64,000 bases of DNA from Acanthaster planci (GCF_001949145.1 NW_019091361.1:3479359-3543358), one strand, 5' to 3'. Positions 1 through 12,225 are shown, counted from the first letter of the stretch. The notes: generated by a model from the letters alone, not told the origin. Program-made: numbers and translations.

Positions 1-845
1 TCCATTTGTGTTGACGGAGGTGGATGGAATCAAATAAGCTTTGTACTCTCTGAAGAGAGAAGTTTTTAAAATGTGCAAAGTGTATAAAGTCACTTCTGTT
101 TAATAATGTCAACATAGAATAGTATTCATATTTGTAGCAGCTGTCGAAAGCCTCTCAAGAACCGCCAACTTGTCATCTGTGTCCATTACTGCATTTTTTG
201 AGGTGTTCGTGTTGGCAGCTTAATTACAGAGGATATCGGCCTTAAATGCCATAGACTGTCTACATTTTGCCCATGGTTTGGAGCATTTCAAAGGCAACCG
301 CTCAGAAATCTCTAGAGAAACCAGTTTTTTTCCCCATGCTGCTGTTGTTGGAGTTGTGTTTGGTCACACATGTTTGTCACTTTGTCATGATTAACATCAA
401 CCACCTGTTGGACGTGACTGGCAGTCACAAAAGGAGATGGATAAAACAAAGCCCTAAAGGCTTAGAATGAAGCATTTGGGGTAAAACAACACATTGATGC
501 ATATTTTCTTTAAATGAGTTAGCCAGTTTTGAAATGGAACATTTCTGAGGGCACTGAAAGTTCATGGATAAAAATTGAACGGTTCAGATGCCAAAAAACA
601 GGTAAGTCCATTTTTCACCTTTTAAGAAACCCAGCGTTTAAAAGACACAGATAGCATGACTTTGTATATAAATGTGGAGTGCTTATTTCATCATATATTG
701 AACACTTTTGGCAATTTTAATTGAAAAAGAATTTAAATTGTTCAGAAGAAATAATAAATTACACTGTAGGTCAATGGGTTTTCTCCATTTTTGTAACTTT
801 GGCTTTGAACTGCATTTGCATCGAAGCTCTTCAATTGCAGTGTCA
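1..845. other. Non-coding stretch at left edge
   Basis: I see no supported gene here. Open frames are short and of random composition. One strong splice-donor-like site on the plus strand (CAG|GTAAGT, junction near 601) follows a short ATG-initiated open stretch, but no partner exon could be linked to it. Confidence 0.5.
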
Positions 846-1050
846 CTTATAGACTGATCTGGTGACAAGAATCAGGAGCCGTTACTGCGGTGTCCCCACA
901 TGCGTGAACAAAAGACATGCACATTGAATGCTTCCTCATCAGCCAATGGGAGCGCACTGCTAACCAAAATCACGTGCTCGTCAAGCTTAGGAATGCACGT
1001 CTGAGTGATGGGGACACCGCAGTAATGGCGTCAGCAAATCAGTCTATAAG
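846..1050. mobile_element. MITE-like inverted-repeat element, about 205 bp
   Basis: The two ends are inverted copies of each other. The left end reads CTTATAGACTGAT and, after a short divergent stretch, TTACTGCGGTGTCCCCA. The right end is the reverse complement, with TGGGGACACCGCAGTAA and ATCAGTCTATAAG. The core has no open frame. The TATA at each tip would fit a TA target-site duplication, as made by Tc1/mariner-type transposases, but that family assignment is inference. The element is non-autonomous: nothing in it could encode a transposase. Confidence 0.75.
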
Positions 1051-2668
1051 GTAGCATTACATCAGAATTTTAACAGCGGTTTGTTTACGATTTCACCTTT
1101 GTCTCAGGAATTCTCATATGGTGCCAAATTCATTTTTCAATAGGGTCGTGATTTTCTTTGTGCATGAAAAACCTTTCACAAGCCTATGTGATTGCCTCTG
1201 TACAGCCTTCTGCCAATGTTAAGTTTGTACGGGATTGAATGAGAAAAGATTGATGCAGAAAAGCAAAGGAAAAAGTGGACTTTCTACTCAATATCGTGGT
1301 CCTCCTGGGCCTTGTGTTGTCGTTGAGTACGTCCATCGCAACAATGTTATGCCTGAGATTATAGGACTTGCAATGGGCTTATGATGGATTGGCAAGGAAG
1401 TTGATAAGTTTCAATGGACTTGACGGCTAGGCTACCATTTTTGTCCATGGATAAAGACTGTGCACATATTTTAGTATTGTAAAGAGCATGCTTAGACCTA
1501 CCTGGCAGTTCAAGTTGAGAATATATTGTTAGAAAATGTTAAATCACAATTTGTTCTGAAGGGTTTGAATCGGTTCGGACGAACCATGTGCAGGATTGGT
1601 CAGTAAGAGAAAACAACAGAGTCACAACTTCTGTGAATCTTCCATTTGGCTTGAATCACTAACTGTTAACCTGTTTATTTTCACTTCATTTTTATTTCCA
1701 CTTTCTCCAAACAGAAGAACTTTTTATTAAAAGGAAAATGGTGTGTTGATTTTGACCCCAGAACCATCCGAGGTTGTCAAGGGAAATGGAGGGGTTGTCC
1801 TGGGTCAACTGAAGAGCTATTTGTCAGGTATTCAGGTCATTTTACGGCAAGCTGGGAAACGAGACCTCATTACTCTTTCCAACATCTCAGATTCTTCAAA
1901 TTGTGGGAGCATTCCAAAGCAAGTGGGCACTTAATCTAATATCAAGCGCCCATTCATTGTTGAGTATTGTGGTGGCCTGCCTACGATTTACGTCAACAGG
2001 GCTCAGCTGTAGTCCCCCATATTTACTTTGGGCAGAATATCTCTGAAGATTTGTATATTTGGCTGGGATGTCAGTATGTGGACCTTATATTTAGAAATTC
2101 CAATAAGAGTGAACATGTGAAACATTTTTAGCATGCAGATCCAAATAGCATAAGGGTTTGTGTTTAGCTTCACCAATTATTAAACATGAAAACATTTGAT
2201 GAATGGTAATGTCTTGCAATGTCAAGTTGTGTGTAGTTTGGATGCTTAAGTGAAAAATACCAGAAATAATCATGAAAGTGATTCGGATTTGGAAGCCATT
2301 ACAAAGTTTTTTGTAAATTATTTATTATGCTTCCCAGTAAATTAAGCCAGTATATAGTTCATGACATAATTCATTTATCATCATATGGATGATAATATTT
2401 AGCCATGTCCAAATTGGGTATCCTGTGGCTATGGCTATAATTTTTGTAATTGGTATGCCACAGAGAACAGCCATTGACAAAGCAACTGTGAATAAATCAG
2501 ACATGGCCTTTGCTGCTAGTCTGAAATCCCAAGGGATTATCAATTTTTTCAGCTTTAAAAATTGGAAAGTATTGAATTTCTGCAAACAGCATGCTCAGGG
2601 GCACTTAATTTCTTTCCAGATTTTGTTTACTGCTCATTCTTGTGTTGTCCTGTTATTATGAGCTTAAA

Positions 2669-2890
2669 CCAGTGGCATGTCCAGACAGTGGGGGGGGGGC
2701 CTTACCCTCTTGGTGATTTTTTTTAGGTATAAAAAGTGCTGGCATTTCAGAAATGGAACTAGCACCTTGTGAGGTTGGGGGGTTAATGAGGATTCTTTTT
2801 ATGGATTGAAAAGATTTGGTCATGAATTTGTCGAAAAATTGCCATTCCATCCCCCCCCCACCCAAGACCCAAGACCTGGATTTGCCACTT
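2669..2890. mobile_element. Dispersed repeat with GTGGCATGTCCAG ends and poly-G/poly-C flanks
   Basis: The left end CCAGTGGCATGTCCAG is followed by a run of ten G. The right end has a run of nine C, then CCTGGATTTGCCACTT. The two ends are imperfect inverted repeats. The same right end (CTGGATATGCCACTGG or close variants) recurs at 31240-31255 and 63399-63414, so this is a dispersed family. There is no coding capacity. Confidence 0.65.
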
Positions 2891-3055
2891 GCTTGCCCTT
2901 TTATCTGTCTGGGAAGTTTAATGTTTCAATGTGGTGAGACTGAGAATTCTTCTGGTCAGTGCCTGGAAACCCATAGGTAAGCTTAAATGCATCAAAAACA
3001 AAATTGGGTGCAACCAAATGGTGTCAAAGTCAAAGGAAAATCTTAGTAATGATTT

Positions 3056-3246
3056 GTGAAGTTCATCAAAGATGGGGTCTCAAAAGCTGAAGTTGAAGCA
3101 AGACTCCAGGCTACATTGAAAAGAGCAGCTCGGCAACAGCGTGCGACCTTCACGCGTGATCCAACTAGATACGTCTGCACGACGTGTAAAAAAGACTGCC
3201 ACTCCAGAATCGGGCTCTATAGCCATGCAAGATTCTACCCTGCCCC
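3056..3246 (+). pseudogene. Relic of non-LTR retrotransposon ORF C-terminus (zinc knuckle)
   Basis: The plus-strand frame encodes a basic helix-like segment (about residues 8-35) and then a Cys/His motif reading YVCTTCKKDCHSRIGLYSH. A C-x2-C...CHSRIGL-SH motif of this kind is common at the C-terminus of reverse-transcriptase polyproteins of animal non-LTR elements. No reverse-transcriptase or endonuclease domain is next to it. The frame ends in a low-complexity run after a C tract. I read it as a 5'-truncated, dead copy. It could also be a domesticated fragment, but nothing supports that. Confidence 0.6.
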
Positions 3247-3392
3247 CCCCCCACGCAAACCATTGCCTTTTGAGACTAGGATGCCGACACATATAGCACT
3301 TGTAACCTTACTAGGAGTCTCCAAATGGTTTGCATATCTATTACCCCTGTTCACTTGGCCATGAGATCAGTAATAGCTGAAATGGTACTGAC

Positions 3393-3591
3393 CTGTTGGT
3401 CTATGCTGGCACACGGCCAGATTGCCTTGGAGCACACCTGCCGTCTTATACACTTTGCAAATTGCCGCATGCAACGGAAGTCATCTCGTCCGCAGCGCCC
3501 ACAGTCCGGTTCGAGGGCCACAAACTCACAGGCCATGCAGGACGTGTGCTGGCACTCTCCCTGGCAGCTCTTTTTGCGATCAACATTGTCA
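3393..3591 (-). CDS. Candidate exon of an unknown cysteine-rich protein
   Basis: This open stretch on the minus strand is bounded by a good acceptor (pyrimidine-rich, ATTTCAG) at 3592 and a GTCAGT donor just below 3393. It enters in phase 2 and leaves in phase 0, encoding 66 residues. Ten cysteines fall in the second to eighth tenths, including SCQGEC, SCMAC, DCGRCG and FRCMRQFAKC. This density and the framing splice sites suggest a real extracellular disulfide-rich exon. I do not recognise the family. A further open segment on the same strand (about 3870-3955, FDWFEGNLSRDTDTRICQ) may be an upstream exon, but its acceptor is weak. No start or stop exon could be linked. Confidence 0.45.
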
Positions 3592-4554
3592 CTGAAATGA
3601 TCAAGCAGAGGGAAAAGAATGAAGCGTTTGTCAGTAAAGAAGTTTTTGTCAGTAAGTTCCAACAGGTCCCCATTACAGCACTTAGTTCAAGCCTGCACAT
3701 AATTTTACCCCAGATCATGTGGTCTCTGCTCTGATGCAATACCTGATAGTGAACACAGCATACCGAACACAATTCATTGATAGCAGCCCTTGCCCAAATC
3801 CACAGTCATTAGTTAGCCATTTGTCCCTGGCGGAAGAAGATCATGGTATTGTATCTTGCTGAGGAACACAAGTACCATGGTCATGAACAACCTGACAGAT
3901 ACGTGTATCAGTGTCTCGGGACAGGTTGCCCTCAAACCAGTCAAACTGCACACTTGTACTTGTCAATGCTGCCCAATGGCTAATGAATGTGAACAAAGTG
4001 AGCATGTCGTAAAACAACCCTTCCCTTCCCACCTGTAGATGCACCTGCTGTGGTGTTGGGCAGATTTCTACAGGTGTGTGCTTTTACTGGAAGTACATGT
4101 AAGTGGCATTTCCCTCATGGCCAAGTACCCCATAATTTGGTTACCATTATATAAGAAGAAGTTCTAAGCAAAACCTAAAGCATTTTGCCAACTTGTGTGA
4201 TCTTTTCCTACATGATACATGTAGTTTCTTTGCAAGAAAATGAAATGTATATAATGAAAAGCTTTTGCTGTAACCAGAAACTATTTAAGAAGTATTGTTT
4301 GGAACGCAGGAGTTCTATGTTTCATTTTTTTTGGGAATTAATTAGTTTAAAAGTTGGACCTTGTTTTCAGAAATGTGTTTTGGTATTTGTGGAGACAGAT
4401 TTGAGTATCAATACCTGTTTACCTGTCATTTAGCAGTAAAATTTTTTAAAAAGGTTTTTTAATGATCATGCGACTGTGGTTTGAAATGCCAGGTTTATGG
4501 GCTTTGCACATTGGTGAATGTTTGAGTTTTTTTCAAAGTCTTCAGACCAGAAGT

Positions 4555-5900
4555 CATGTTACGGAACAACTCTGCCCTGTTATCCCATAATAACCTGAGA
4601 CACCACGTCCCTGGAGAACCACAACTCCCCAATCCCAAGTTCAAAGGCATGTCCAGCCAGCAGGCTCAACAACACCCTGAAGCATAAACCCCCTTTGGTA
4701 AACCCCAATAAACCATCAATTATGCTGGTAATTTTGTCTGGCTTCTCCTCTGGCTGACAGAATTATAGGAGTTGTGTGTGAGTTTTGCATAAACTGTAGG
4801 AGGACAGGTGGCCCACTGACCCTGGGGTTTGAGGACAGATCCCAGCAAGGTGTCTGTTGGTTGGGGTTTTTGGTTCCCTATTCTCGGGGATGTTACACCA
4901 CTAGGGAAGGGGACAAGAGAAATTGTGGTGATGTAGCTGATACTTCAGGCTTGGTGAACTTGCTAACTGAAGATTAAAGGTATCTAGAGTATGGCAAGAC
5001 CTTGGGGAGGCATCACCCAAATTAATGCGCAGGGTTTCTGAATTGCCACACCCCCCCAAAAAAAGGACTCTAGACCTCTATCGTAGGACAGCCATCTTCC
5101 TTTTCTATCGTTCAAAGCAACATAGCAGTATCATAGCAGTATCATGATAAAGGTCTATAGTGTGGGGCACAAGCCCTCCCCGAGCCATATTTTATTACAC
5201 AGTGAGCTAGCCGTTTTCCTGATTTTGTCAAGTTGTTTGAATTCCCTTCTATTTGATATTTATTAAGTGACACTTGTGCAACATAAAGTGAAGCATGGCT
5301 GATTACATTTACATGTGAAACTAAAAATGTAAAAAACGAGGTATGTTTGGGAACAAAATGAGCCAATTGCACTGATGTTTTGAAGGGCATTGTATCATAT
5401 TTTTAGTTTTGCATGCCTGAGTGAAAGTTATGCATGCCCATTTGTTTGTTTAGTTTCACACAAGGGTTTTGGTTTGTGCTTTCCTGCTATGGAAAGGCCC
5501 TCTTTATTTTTTCTGAGTCAGCCATGCACCATCTCCAACCACTCTTGCCCATAACCTTTTAATAGAAGCTAGATCAAGAAAAATTGTTATTTTGTTATAC
5601 TTTATTATGGGATAGGAGCCAAAGAATGACCACTTCACCATAAAAACAGATGAGTAGAGGACCCTAGACGACTGAGGACAGAACCCAGCAGGGCATCCGA
5701 TAAGTTGACTGAAGGGTGTTACATCACTTATGGGACAGGATGTGCTGTCATGCCATACGTCTTTTGCTTGGAGGGCAAGGGTTAGCCCTACAGCTGCCCC
5801 TATGGCCTCAGCCAAAAGTGCAAGCACTGGCAAGCACTTGAACTTGGGGAATGTGTGTTTCTGGAGCATTTCCTGTCCTGTTGTTAGTGAATGTTTTTAT
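4555..5900. repeat. Two diverged copies of a dispersed repeat
   Basis: Blocks near 4831-4905 and 5674-5745 share GAGGACAGA-CCCAGCA-GG, followed about 55-65 bp later by GGG-TGTTACA-CACT. A second shared block (CCCCAAGTTCAA-like) lies at 4612-4645 on the plus strand and at about 5832-5865 on the minus strand, so the copies are partly rearranged. Short open frames run through both copies but carry stops and are not alignable as a protein. I read them as old mobile-element fragments. Confidence 0.4.
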
Positions 5901-7164
5901 CTTTTGGGGGAGGTTGACATTTATCCACCAAGTGCAGTGCAAAAGAGACTTCATGTATGCATTTGTTGAATAGCATAAATTTGTTGACCTGTCCATTTTA
6001 TTACTCCAATAATTGTGTGTGTTGTTAGGCGTGAACAGGTTTTGGCTGGAAATATTTTTGGGCTGTGTGTGGCCAATGGGCCCAAAATTTGTTTGATGTT
6101 ACTTGAACATGTCTGTAACTTCATATGTGTGCATGTGTTACATCATGTGTAGCTTCAGAGTGGTTGTCAGTGAACAGTTCATTATCCATTCAAAACACTG
6201 CCAAAATGATTGTCTAGGGGAGGCCTAATGCTTGTTATGAGTACATGTTTCCTGTTCCACTCCTATGAACAGTTTTTAGGAAAGAGACAAGCAAACATTT
6301 CTCAATACGAAAATTTCCCATGTTAAGAAAACCACTTTTGGCAGTGATGTAATGAAATACTGTTTTACAATCTTCATAGAAGAAGATGTACCTGCCAGAG
6401 AAGTAAACATACTTGCACATGTACTTCAAAATTGGCAAATATTGCTTCATCTGCAAGCATCAGTCATGTCTAGCAGGATTTTCGAGAAAATCTGTGACAA
6501 GATACAACCCACTGACTGTCTTTTACTCAGCAGGAACTGTTAAAAGAAGCTGAAATGCTTATAATGTTTAATTTGATCTGTCTTTGATTTCTTTCTTTCT
6601 TTGATGTATGAATGCCCCCACAGGAATCTCATTTTGGGTGTTCTTCAAACTGATTGATTATGGTGTGATGATCTGCAAATCTGAGGCTTGCTTCAGTGTT
6701 CTTCTTTCTGAATAATGTGATCACACTGATTCACCCACACATATGATTGATGGGGCTTATGTGATTGCAGCTTGAAGAGTATGAGTCAATGACGCCGTGT
6801 AAATTTCAGCAATCTTTGAACTCATTAGACAAAGTATTCCACGACGCCAGCTTTATTTCTTTGTGCCTTGGAAATACTGAAGCATGCCTTCCTCTTGTCT
6901 GGTCAGGAGTCAAGGATAAGTGGCTTCATTTGGAGATGTAGAATTAGATTAGTTATTCTTTGATCTATCAAGATGTCTGCTAAAGTAACGTTGATTAGCT
7001 GAGTTCTCACTGTCTAATTCCAACTTTATTGTGAGGTAGTTTTCTGTGGCATTTTAGATGTGTTCCCTGCCTGCTTAGCATACAGGTACATGTACTGATA
7101 GAGTAGCATAAGGACTTCAGGCTTGTATAGTCCCCCGCCACTGTGTAAAGAGGAACTCTTATAA
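5901..7164. other. Non-coding stretch
   Basis: I see no gene or clear structured repeat here. Frames are short, base composition is ordinary for the window, and only scattered ACATGT-type motifs appear. Confidence 0.5.
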
Positions 7165-7170
7165 ATATAA

Positions 7171-7232
7171 GGCTGAACAGATTGTTGGAAGAGCACCTGT
7201 TTGGTGATCTGGACTGTTAAAGTTCAAATCCT
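7171..7232 (+). mobile_element. tRNA-derived SINE fragment
   Basis: The segment reads like a degenerate tRNA. An A-box-like GGCTGAACAGATTGTTGG is followed by AAGAGCACCTG, an anticodon-arm-like stretch, and a B-box-like AGTTCAAATCC at 7221-7231, with spacing close to that of a tRNA gene. There is no good acceptor stem or CCA-proximal pairing, so it is not a functional tRNA gene. A tRNA-derived SINE head is the simplest reading. Confidence 0.5.
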
Positions 7233-7239
7233 TATCATT

Positions 7240-10200
7240 TTAGCCTCATTCTTGGCAATTTTTTGTAAGCAGTCAATGATGCTGCATCCCTTCCATAGAC
7301 TGACTTCTGCCGATCATAATGTCAGGTTGTCAGCGGATCTTGGCACTTGCAACCACATCTGTTACTCCCACCTGTCCTCTTTTGAACATTTCCCCTCTGC
7401 ATGGCCAGGGGGGGGGAAGGATTTCGGAAAGTCAGTTTACTCATGCGATGCAAGATGACAGCAATGTACAGGTGTATCTTTCACTTGTAGCAAAATGTTG
7501 CATGTCTTTGAAGGAAGAGGGCCATGGACACTATACATGTACATGTAGAAGGAAGGAAATTGAGAAAGCTGTCTGAATTCATTAGCTTTCCTCTCCATCC
7601 ATGCCTAAACCCCAGACACCCTCCTTGGAGCAACATCAGCCTGCTGTACGTTTGGTTTGTAACCCCATGTTCTAGTTACATGTACGGCCACTGTAACAGT
7701 GTAAGTTGTGGCCACAACTCCATACAGGAACCTTAGGTAGCACTGTGTGGCACAATTGAGAGAGTCAACTTGTAGGACACATCTCTCATACATTGGCTTG
7801 ATCTTATTATGACATCATGCTAACAACTTTGGCTGTGGCATTCACACAAATGTGCACAAACAGGTTCCTGTAGCACCTCAATGGGATTATAGTAGGTGCA
7901 CATGACAATCCAATTCAAGTGTCTGTAGTCTCCTTGTCATCACCAAGGGGGGTATTTGCGAGAGCTCCAAAAGAAGTCAGTCCATGGAATTTTACTGAAC
8001 AAATCATAATGCAACTCAGAAATCCCTTGTTTTTAATACACATGCGTGCCACATGATGCCACATCATTTTTAAAGCTTTACTGTGTAACGTTGATTTTGT
8101 GACAGAAATATTTCGTCACCAAATAATATGTTTTTATTGTCTACGCCCAGGCCACTCCTTCTCCTCCCCTCAATGGCTCAGTAGGAATCACAATTTATTA
8201 TCCAGCCAACCAATCTACGTTTTCTTTTAACTGAGATTGCCCTCTCGTGGGACTTTATCAAAATTCTATTCACATGCTGTGACCAACTTGTTGAAGCACC
8301 AGTCAACAAGGGAAAGAGGAAGAGGGCACTGTAAATCACAGAAATTAGTTTCAGACCAGATCCTATTTTGGCAGTTACCCTCCCCCTCCCAAAAAAAGTG
8401 AAACCTGAGGTGCAATGGAACATTTTTGGTTTGCGCTTTCAGTTTATTACAAAGGCTACCTTACTGAAGGGTGTAAAGAATTTGGGGAATTATTTTTAGC
8501 GAAGGCGAATGAACTGAAACAAAGAAACCACAATGGAGCCAAAGATATTTGCCTTGTTTTCACAGAGGAAAGTTTTGAAGTGCCACCAGTGACATTTTTT
8601 GATAATACAAGATTTGTGACTTCTTGGATTTAGTTTTGGATGTTTGGATTTTGGTCTTTGATGCAAATGGAGAAACCAAAGTGAGTTATTTGCAAGATGC
8701 AAATGAGGGGAAATGAACAAGGGAGAAAAAATGAAAAATTTAATTTCTGTTTAGTGTACATAAAGTGCTCTGGAACTGTCAGAAATGATTTCCATAATCG
8801 TCTTTCATAGAATCACATAATTCATGGAATCATTATTCAGAGCCAGAGTGGAATAACTGGATTGCATTCTCAGCATATAGCACCGCCCCTGGAGAAACAC
8901 ATTTCACCTCCACATTGCTCACCTTTACCTGGCAGTCTGTATACTTTCTAGAATCCACATCGTTAGTTTTACGTGCTGCAGATGGACATTGCCAGACAAG
9001 TGAAGAAAGTAAATGAGTTAGCACCCTCTAAAAGTGAAATACTGGGTCAGTCAGAGTTCTCTGAGTTTTATATGAATTGTTAGTGTTCGTTGGTGTGAAC
9101 AATACTGTACATTTTAGCCGTAGAAGCAAATTCTGTCCCCCACCAAATTTCTTTTGATACCAACGTAGCACTTTCATGAGTTTTTCAAGTGCTGATGTAC
9201 CATACTTTTATAAAATTGAGATACATCTCATGAGCTAGTCATGAAAAAAAAGTGTATTTCCCAAGCAAATAAGTACAGGGCCCTTAGTTTTGGGGGGGGG
9301 AGGCAAACCCTGGAACTAGGCCTTTCTTCATACCAAGTTTTTGTAATAGTGCACTTGTGTACATTTTCATATTTTCAAACCAAAATATAATTTAGTCTAC
9401 ATCACAAAGGAATGCAACATTTATGCGACCCGATCAGTGTTATCTGAGATAATGAAAAGATTTTTCATGTATGGACAACGTGGAGTGTCTTTCTTGTAAA
9501 GAGCCCAAGAAGTGTTTTCTTTTCAGAGTTATCTGAAAGCAAATTTGAAAAAAAAAATGGACACTGATCACTGCAGACTGGACCCCCTGTTTGAGATTTC
9601 ATGTTTTGTGTCTTTTTGCAAGTAACATCTGCCATAGTAAGGTTATCCAAGCTTAGATTTATGTGAGCTTGGATGATGTGAATGTTGCAAAAGTGCACCT
9701 GTTCCTCTTTGGTATCCCTCATGATTCACAGGCACCCACATAGAGGGATTAAGCCCATAGCCAGCGGGCCGGCGGGGAATCCTACCCCTTGTCTGAAACA
9801 TTGTCAAATCCATAAATTATCCGTCATTTTTGCACTTGTTAGCAATTATTTCAGGGCTTCATAAATTGTCCAATTATTGATTTTGAATGGGATGGCTTAT
9901 TTCATGAGTGTGTTGTCCCTTTATGGTGTCCTGTAAAGAACTTGATGATTGGTTTTGCTGTCATCCAAACACATTCTTGCATGGCATTCAGGAAGCTGAC
10001 TGGTTGTTAAGTTATGTTTGGAGCGCATCATTTAAAGTTACACTGTGTCTGCTCTGTGCTGAATTGTAGACAATGCTATTTGTGGCCTCCTCAAAACCAC
10101 AGAAATCCAACTTGGGATACTTCTCTAATCTGTATTCTGCAGTGTATGCTTGCCTGGCCATTTTTGGTATATTTTCAAAGTGCACCGACAACTTTCGTAC

Positions 10201-11425
10201 TTTAGGCCATCGAACACTAAAATATCAATTCAAACTCAAATTTCTAACATTTTTTTAAAGCGAGTATTTGCCCTGCAGATTTGCAAAAATGGACATGTAT
10301 CAACTTTGCGGCATTGCACCGTGCATGTTTCTTGATGTCAAATCCACTTTGCTATGTTTGCACCAGGAGGCACTGATCAGGAGAAAAGAGCAAAAATGTC
10401 AATATCATGAACAATGCTTTTCCTTCATTCCATAAGGGTAAGATTAGAGATGTTCCTAGAGTGTATAAAATCCACATGTATGGACATAAAAGGGTGAGAA
10501 AGTTTTGTACCTGATTTAAAAAAAGGAAACATAAAGCTCTGTTTTCAGAGAACAAAATTTGCCTTTGTTCACTTTTCATAATAGAAAAGTTCTCTTTCCT
10601 TAGTTTTAACCAATGCTTTGATTCACACTGAACCACACACATAAAATATCCACACCACACTTTCTATGGCAAAATTTATGAGTTTTTCACATTTTTGAAC
10701 TTTTGGGGACAGTTGGAAGTAGCTGGATGTGCGGGTGTCGTGGCTGAAGATCAGAGAGGCAAAAGCTCCAGTTGATGCCATTAATTCACGTTTGCCATTT
10801 CCCCAAGTTGTGTGTGTAAATCCTCAAGGTTTGCAGACAGCGTGTCATTATTGTTGGATTTAACACAGCTGCTGACCAGTTCTTTGAAACACACAGACTT
10901 TTGACGCGCAAAATGTCAGTAGTCATTTAGCGGTTGGATGGAAGAAAAATACCAAAAAAAATGCTTTAACAATTAATTTTTTTCTGGTTGTGGTGTAACC
11001 ACGGAAGTGCAGCGTGGCTCAATGCAACAGACTGAATGAATTTTACGGCAAAAACTGGGTGCTGATAGAAGCCAAATTGGAGGGCAAATATAAAATATAA
11101 ACTAGGGGTAAATAATGGTAATTGAGGTAAACCTGGGATGGTGAAAGATTGTAAAAGTTCTGAATACTGTGTCATAAAAATACTGTAATTTGAAGTCAAC
11201 TATTGCCTTTCAACATCTGTCTTCACAGCCTGATTGGGTAATTCAACCTGACTGGGACAGACATTCTATTTTGCAGCAGGAAACAAAATGCTGGCTAAGC
11301 ACCTGTTCCATAGCGTGCACATGTATAGAAGGGAGATCTTCAGCTGTACTTTATCCCATACTTTGGACAGGTTTTGTAAGGGTGTAGCACAGAAAAAGAT
11401 AATGGATTAACAATTGCCCTAGTGT
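7240..11425. other. Non-coding stretch
   Basis: I see no supported gene. Poly-G/poly-C tracts occur near 7409 and 9293. Frames up to about 100 codons (for example 10352-10660 minus) are AT-driven, leucine/phenylalanine-rich and lack splice context. Confidence 0.5.
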
Positions 11426-11429
11426 TACA

Positions 11430-11498
11430 TTAACCCTAACCCCAAGGGTGTACGTAAAATCATATTGAAATTGGAGGATTTGGGACTGTTAGGGTTAA
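11430..11498. repeat. Inverted repeat with telomere-like arms
   Basis: TTAACCCTAAC at 11430-11440 and its exact reverse complement GTTAGGGTTAA at 11488-11498 flank 47 bp. Each arm holds one and a half units of the TTAGGG telomere motif. There is no tandem array, so this is not an interstitial telomere. Confidence 0.6.
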
Positions 11499-12141
11499 AG
11501 TTTAAGGTCTTGCCCTATAAAGACAGAACACATTCATGTAGAACTAGTGGCATATGACGGCATATTCCAATAGATACGGTTGTGCTACCTGACTCAATCG
11601 CAGTTACTCAATTACAGGAGAGAAACAGGTGAGAGTCATTATTTTTAGCCCCAGTTTTAAACCGAGTGGCTGTGATCCAGGTATTTCCTGTAGACCATAA
11701 CATGGGCCCTAGGTGGGATGAGTGCCCCAGACGGACTGAGTTGGACTGAATTAAAGTCCTGTCGTCAGATAAGAGGAAGGGAGGCTGGGAAGCCCACCTG
11801 CATCCTTTGCCAAGGAGCCAAGCTCTATGGTTAATGCCTTCCTGGAAGTAGACTTCAATTAGTTGTGCAGTATCATTGTTGTGAGGATTTTTTTCTGTGA
11901 TCACTGGTGGGGTTGACTTTTTTTTAGACAGAGGAAATGTTGACCAAAAAGTTGGCCCTGAAAAGCAAGTTACACTTTGGCGAAATGTTGGACTAATAAA
12001 TGAGCTAAAGTACTAAAAACCATATCATCCATATGAATTATTGGACATTTTACAAAGCAGAAGATTTAAGCCCAGTTTCACTACACTACTTAAACCACTC
12101 TTGTGACGTCACCCTATTCAGTAAAGTGTCGATTGTTCTTA

Positions 12142-12225
12142 AGAATGTACAGTTAACTGCACATTCTCAAAAAGAATGTACAGTTTTTAAGAATGTAGAG
12201 TGTGGACATTCTTCAAAAGTGACTT
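12142..12225. repeat. Palindrome and direct repeats of AAGAATGTACAGTT
   Basis: A near-perfect 26-bp palindrome (12142-12167, centre GTTAAC) is followed by two further copies of AAGAATGTA-AGT and an inverted ACATTCTT. The cluster can fold into alternative hairpins. There is no coding potential. Its function is unknown, and it may be a degraded foldback element. Confidence 0.6.

Noticed and set aside
4600-4680. Minus-strand exon-like peptide VLLSLLAGHAFELGIGELWF
   Set aside because: It lies in a block shared with another locus at 5.8 kb, where the frame is not kept, so it is treated as repeat sequence.
10352-10660. Minus-strand 102-codon frame
   Set aside because: Leu/Phe/Cys-rich by base composition, no splice sites and no family likeness.
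11430-11498. Interstitial telomere
   Set aside because: Only one and a half TTAGGG units per arm and no tandem array.
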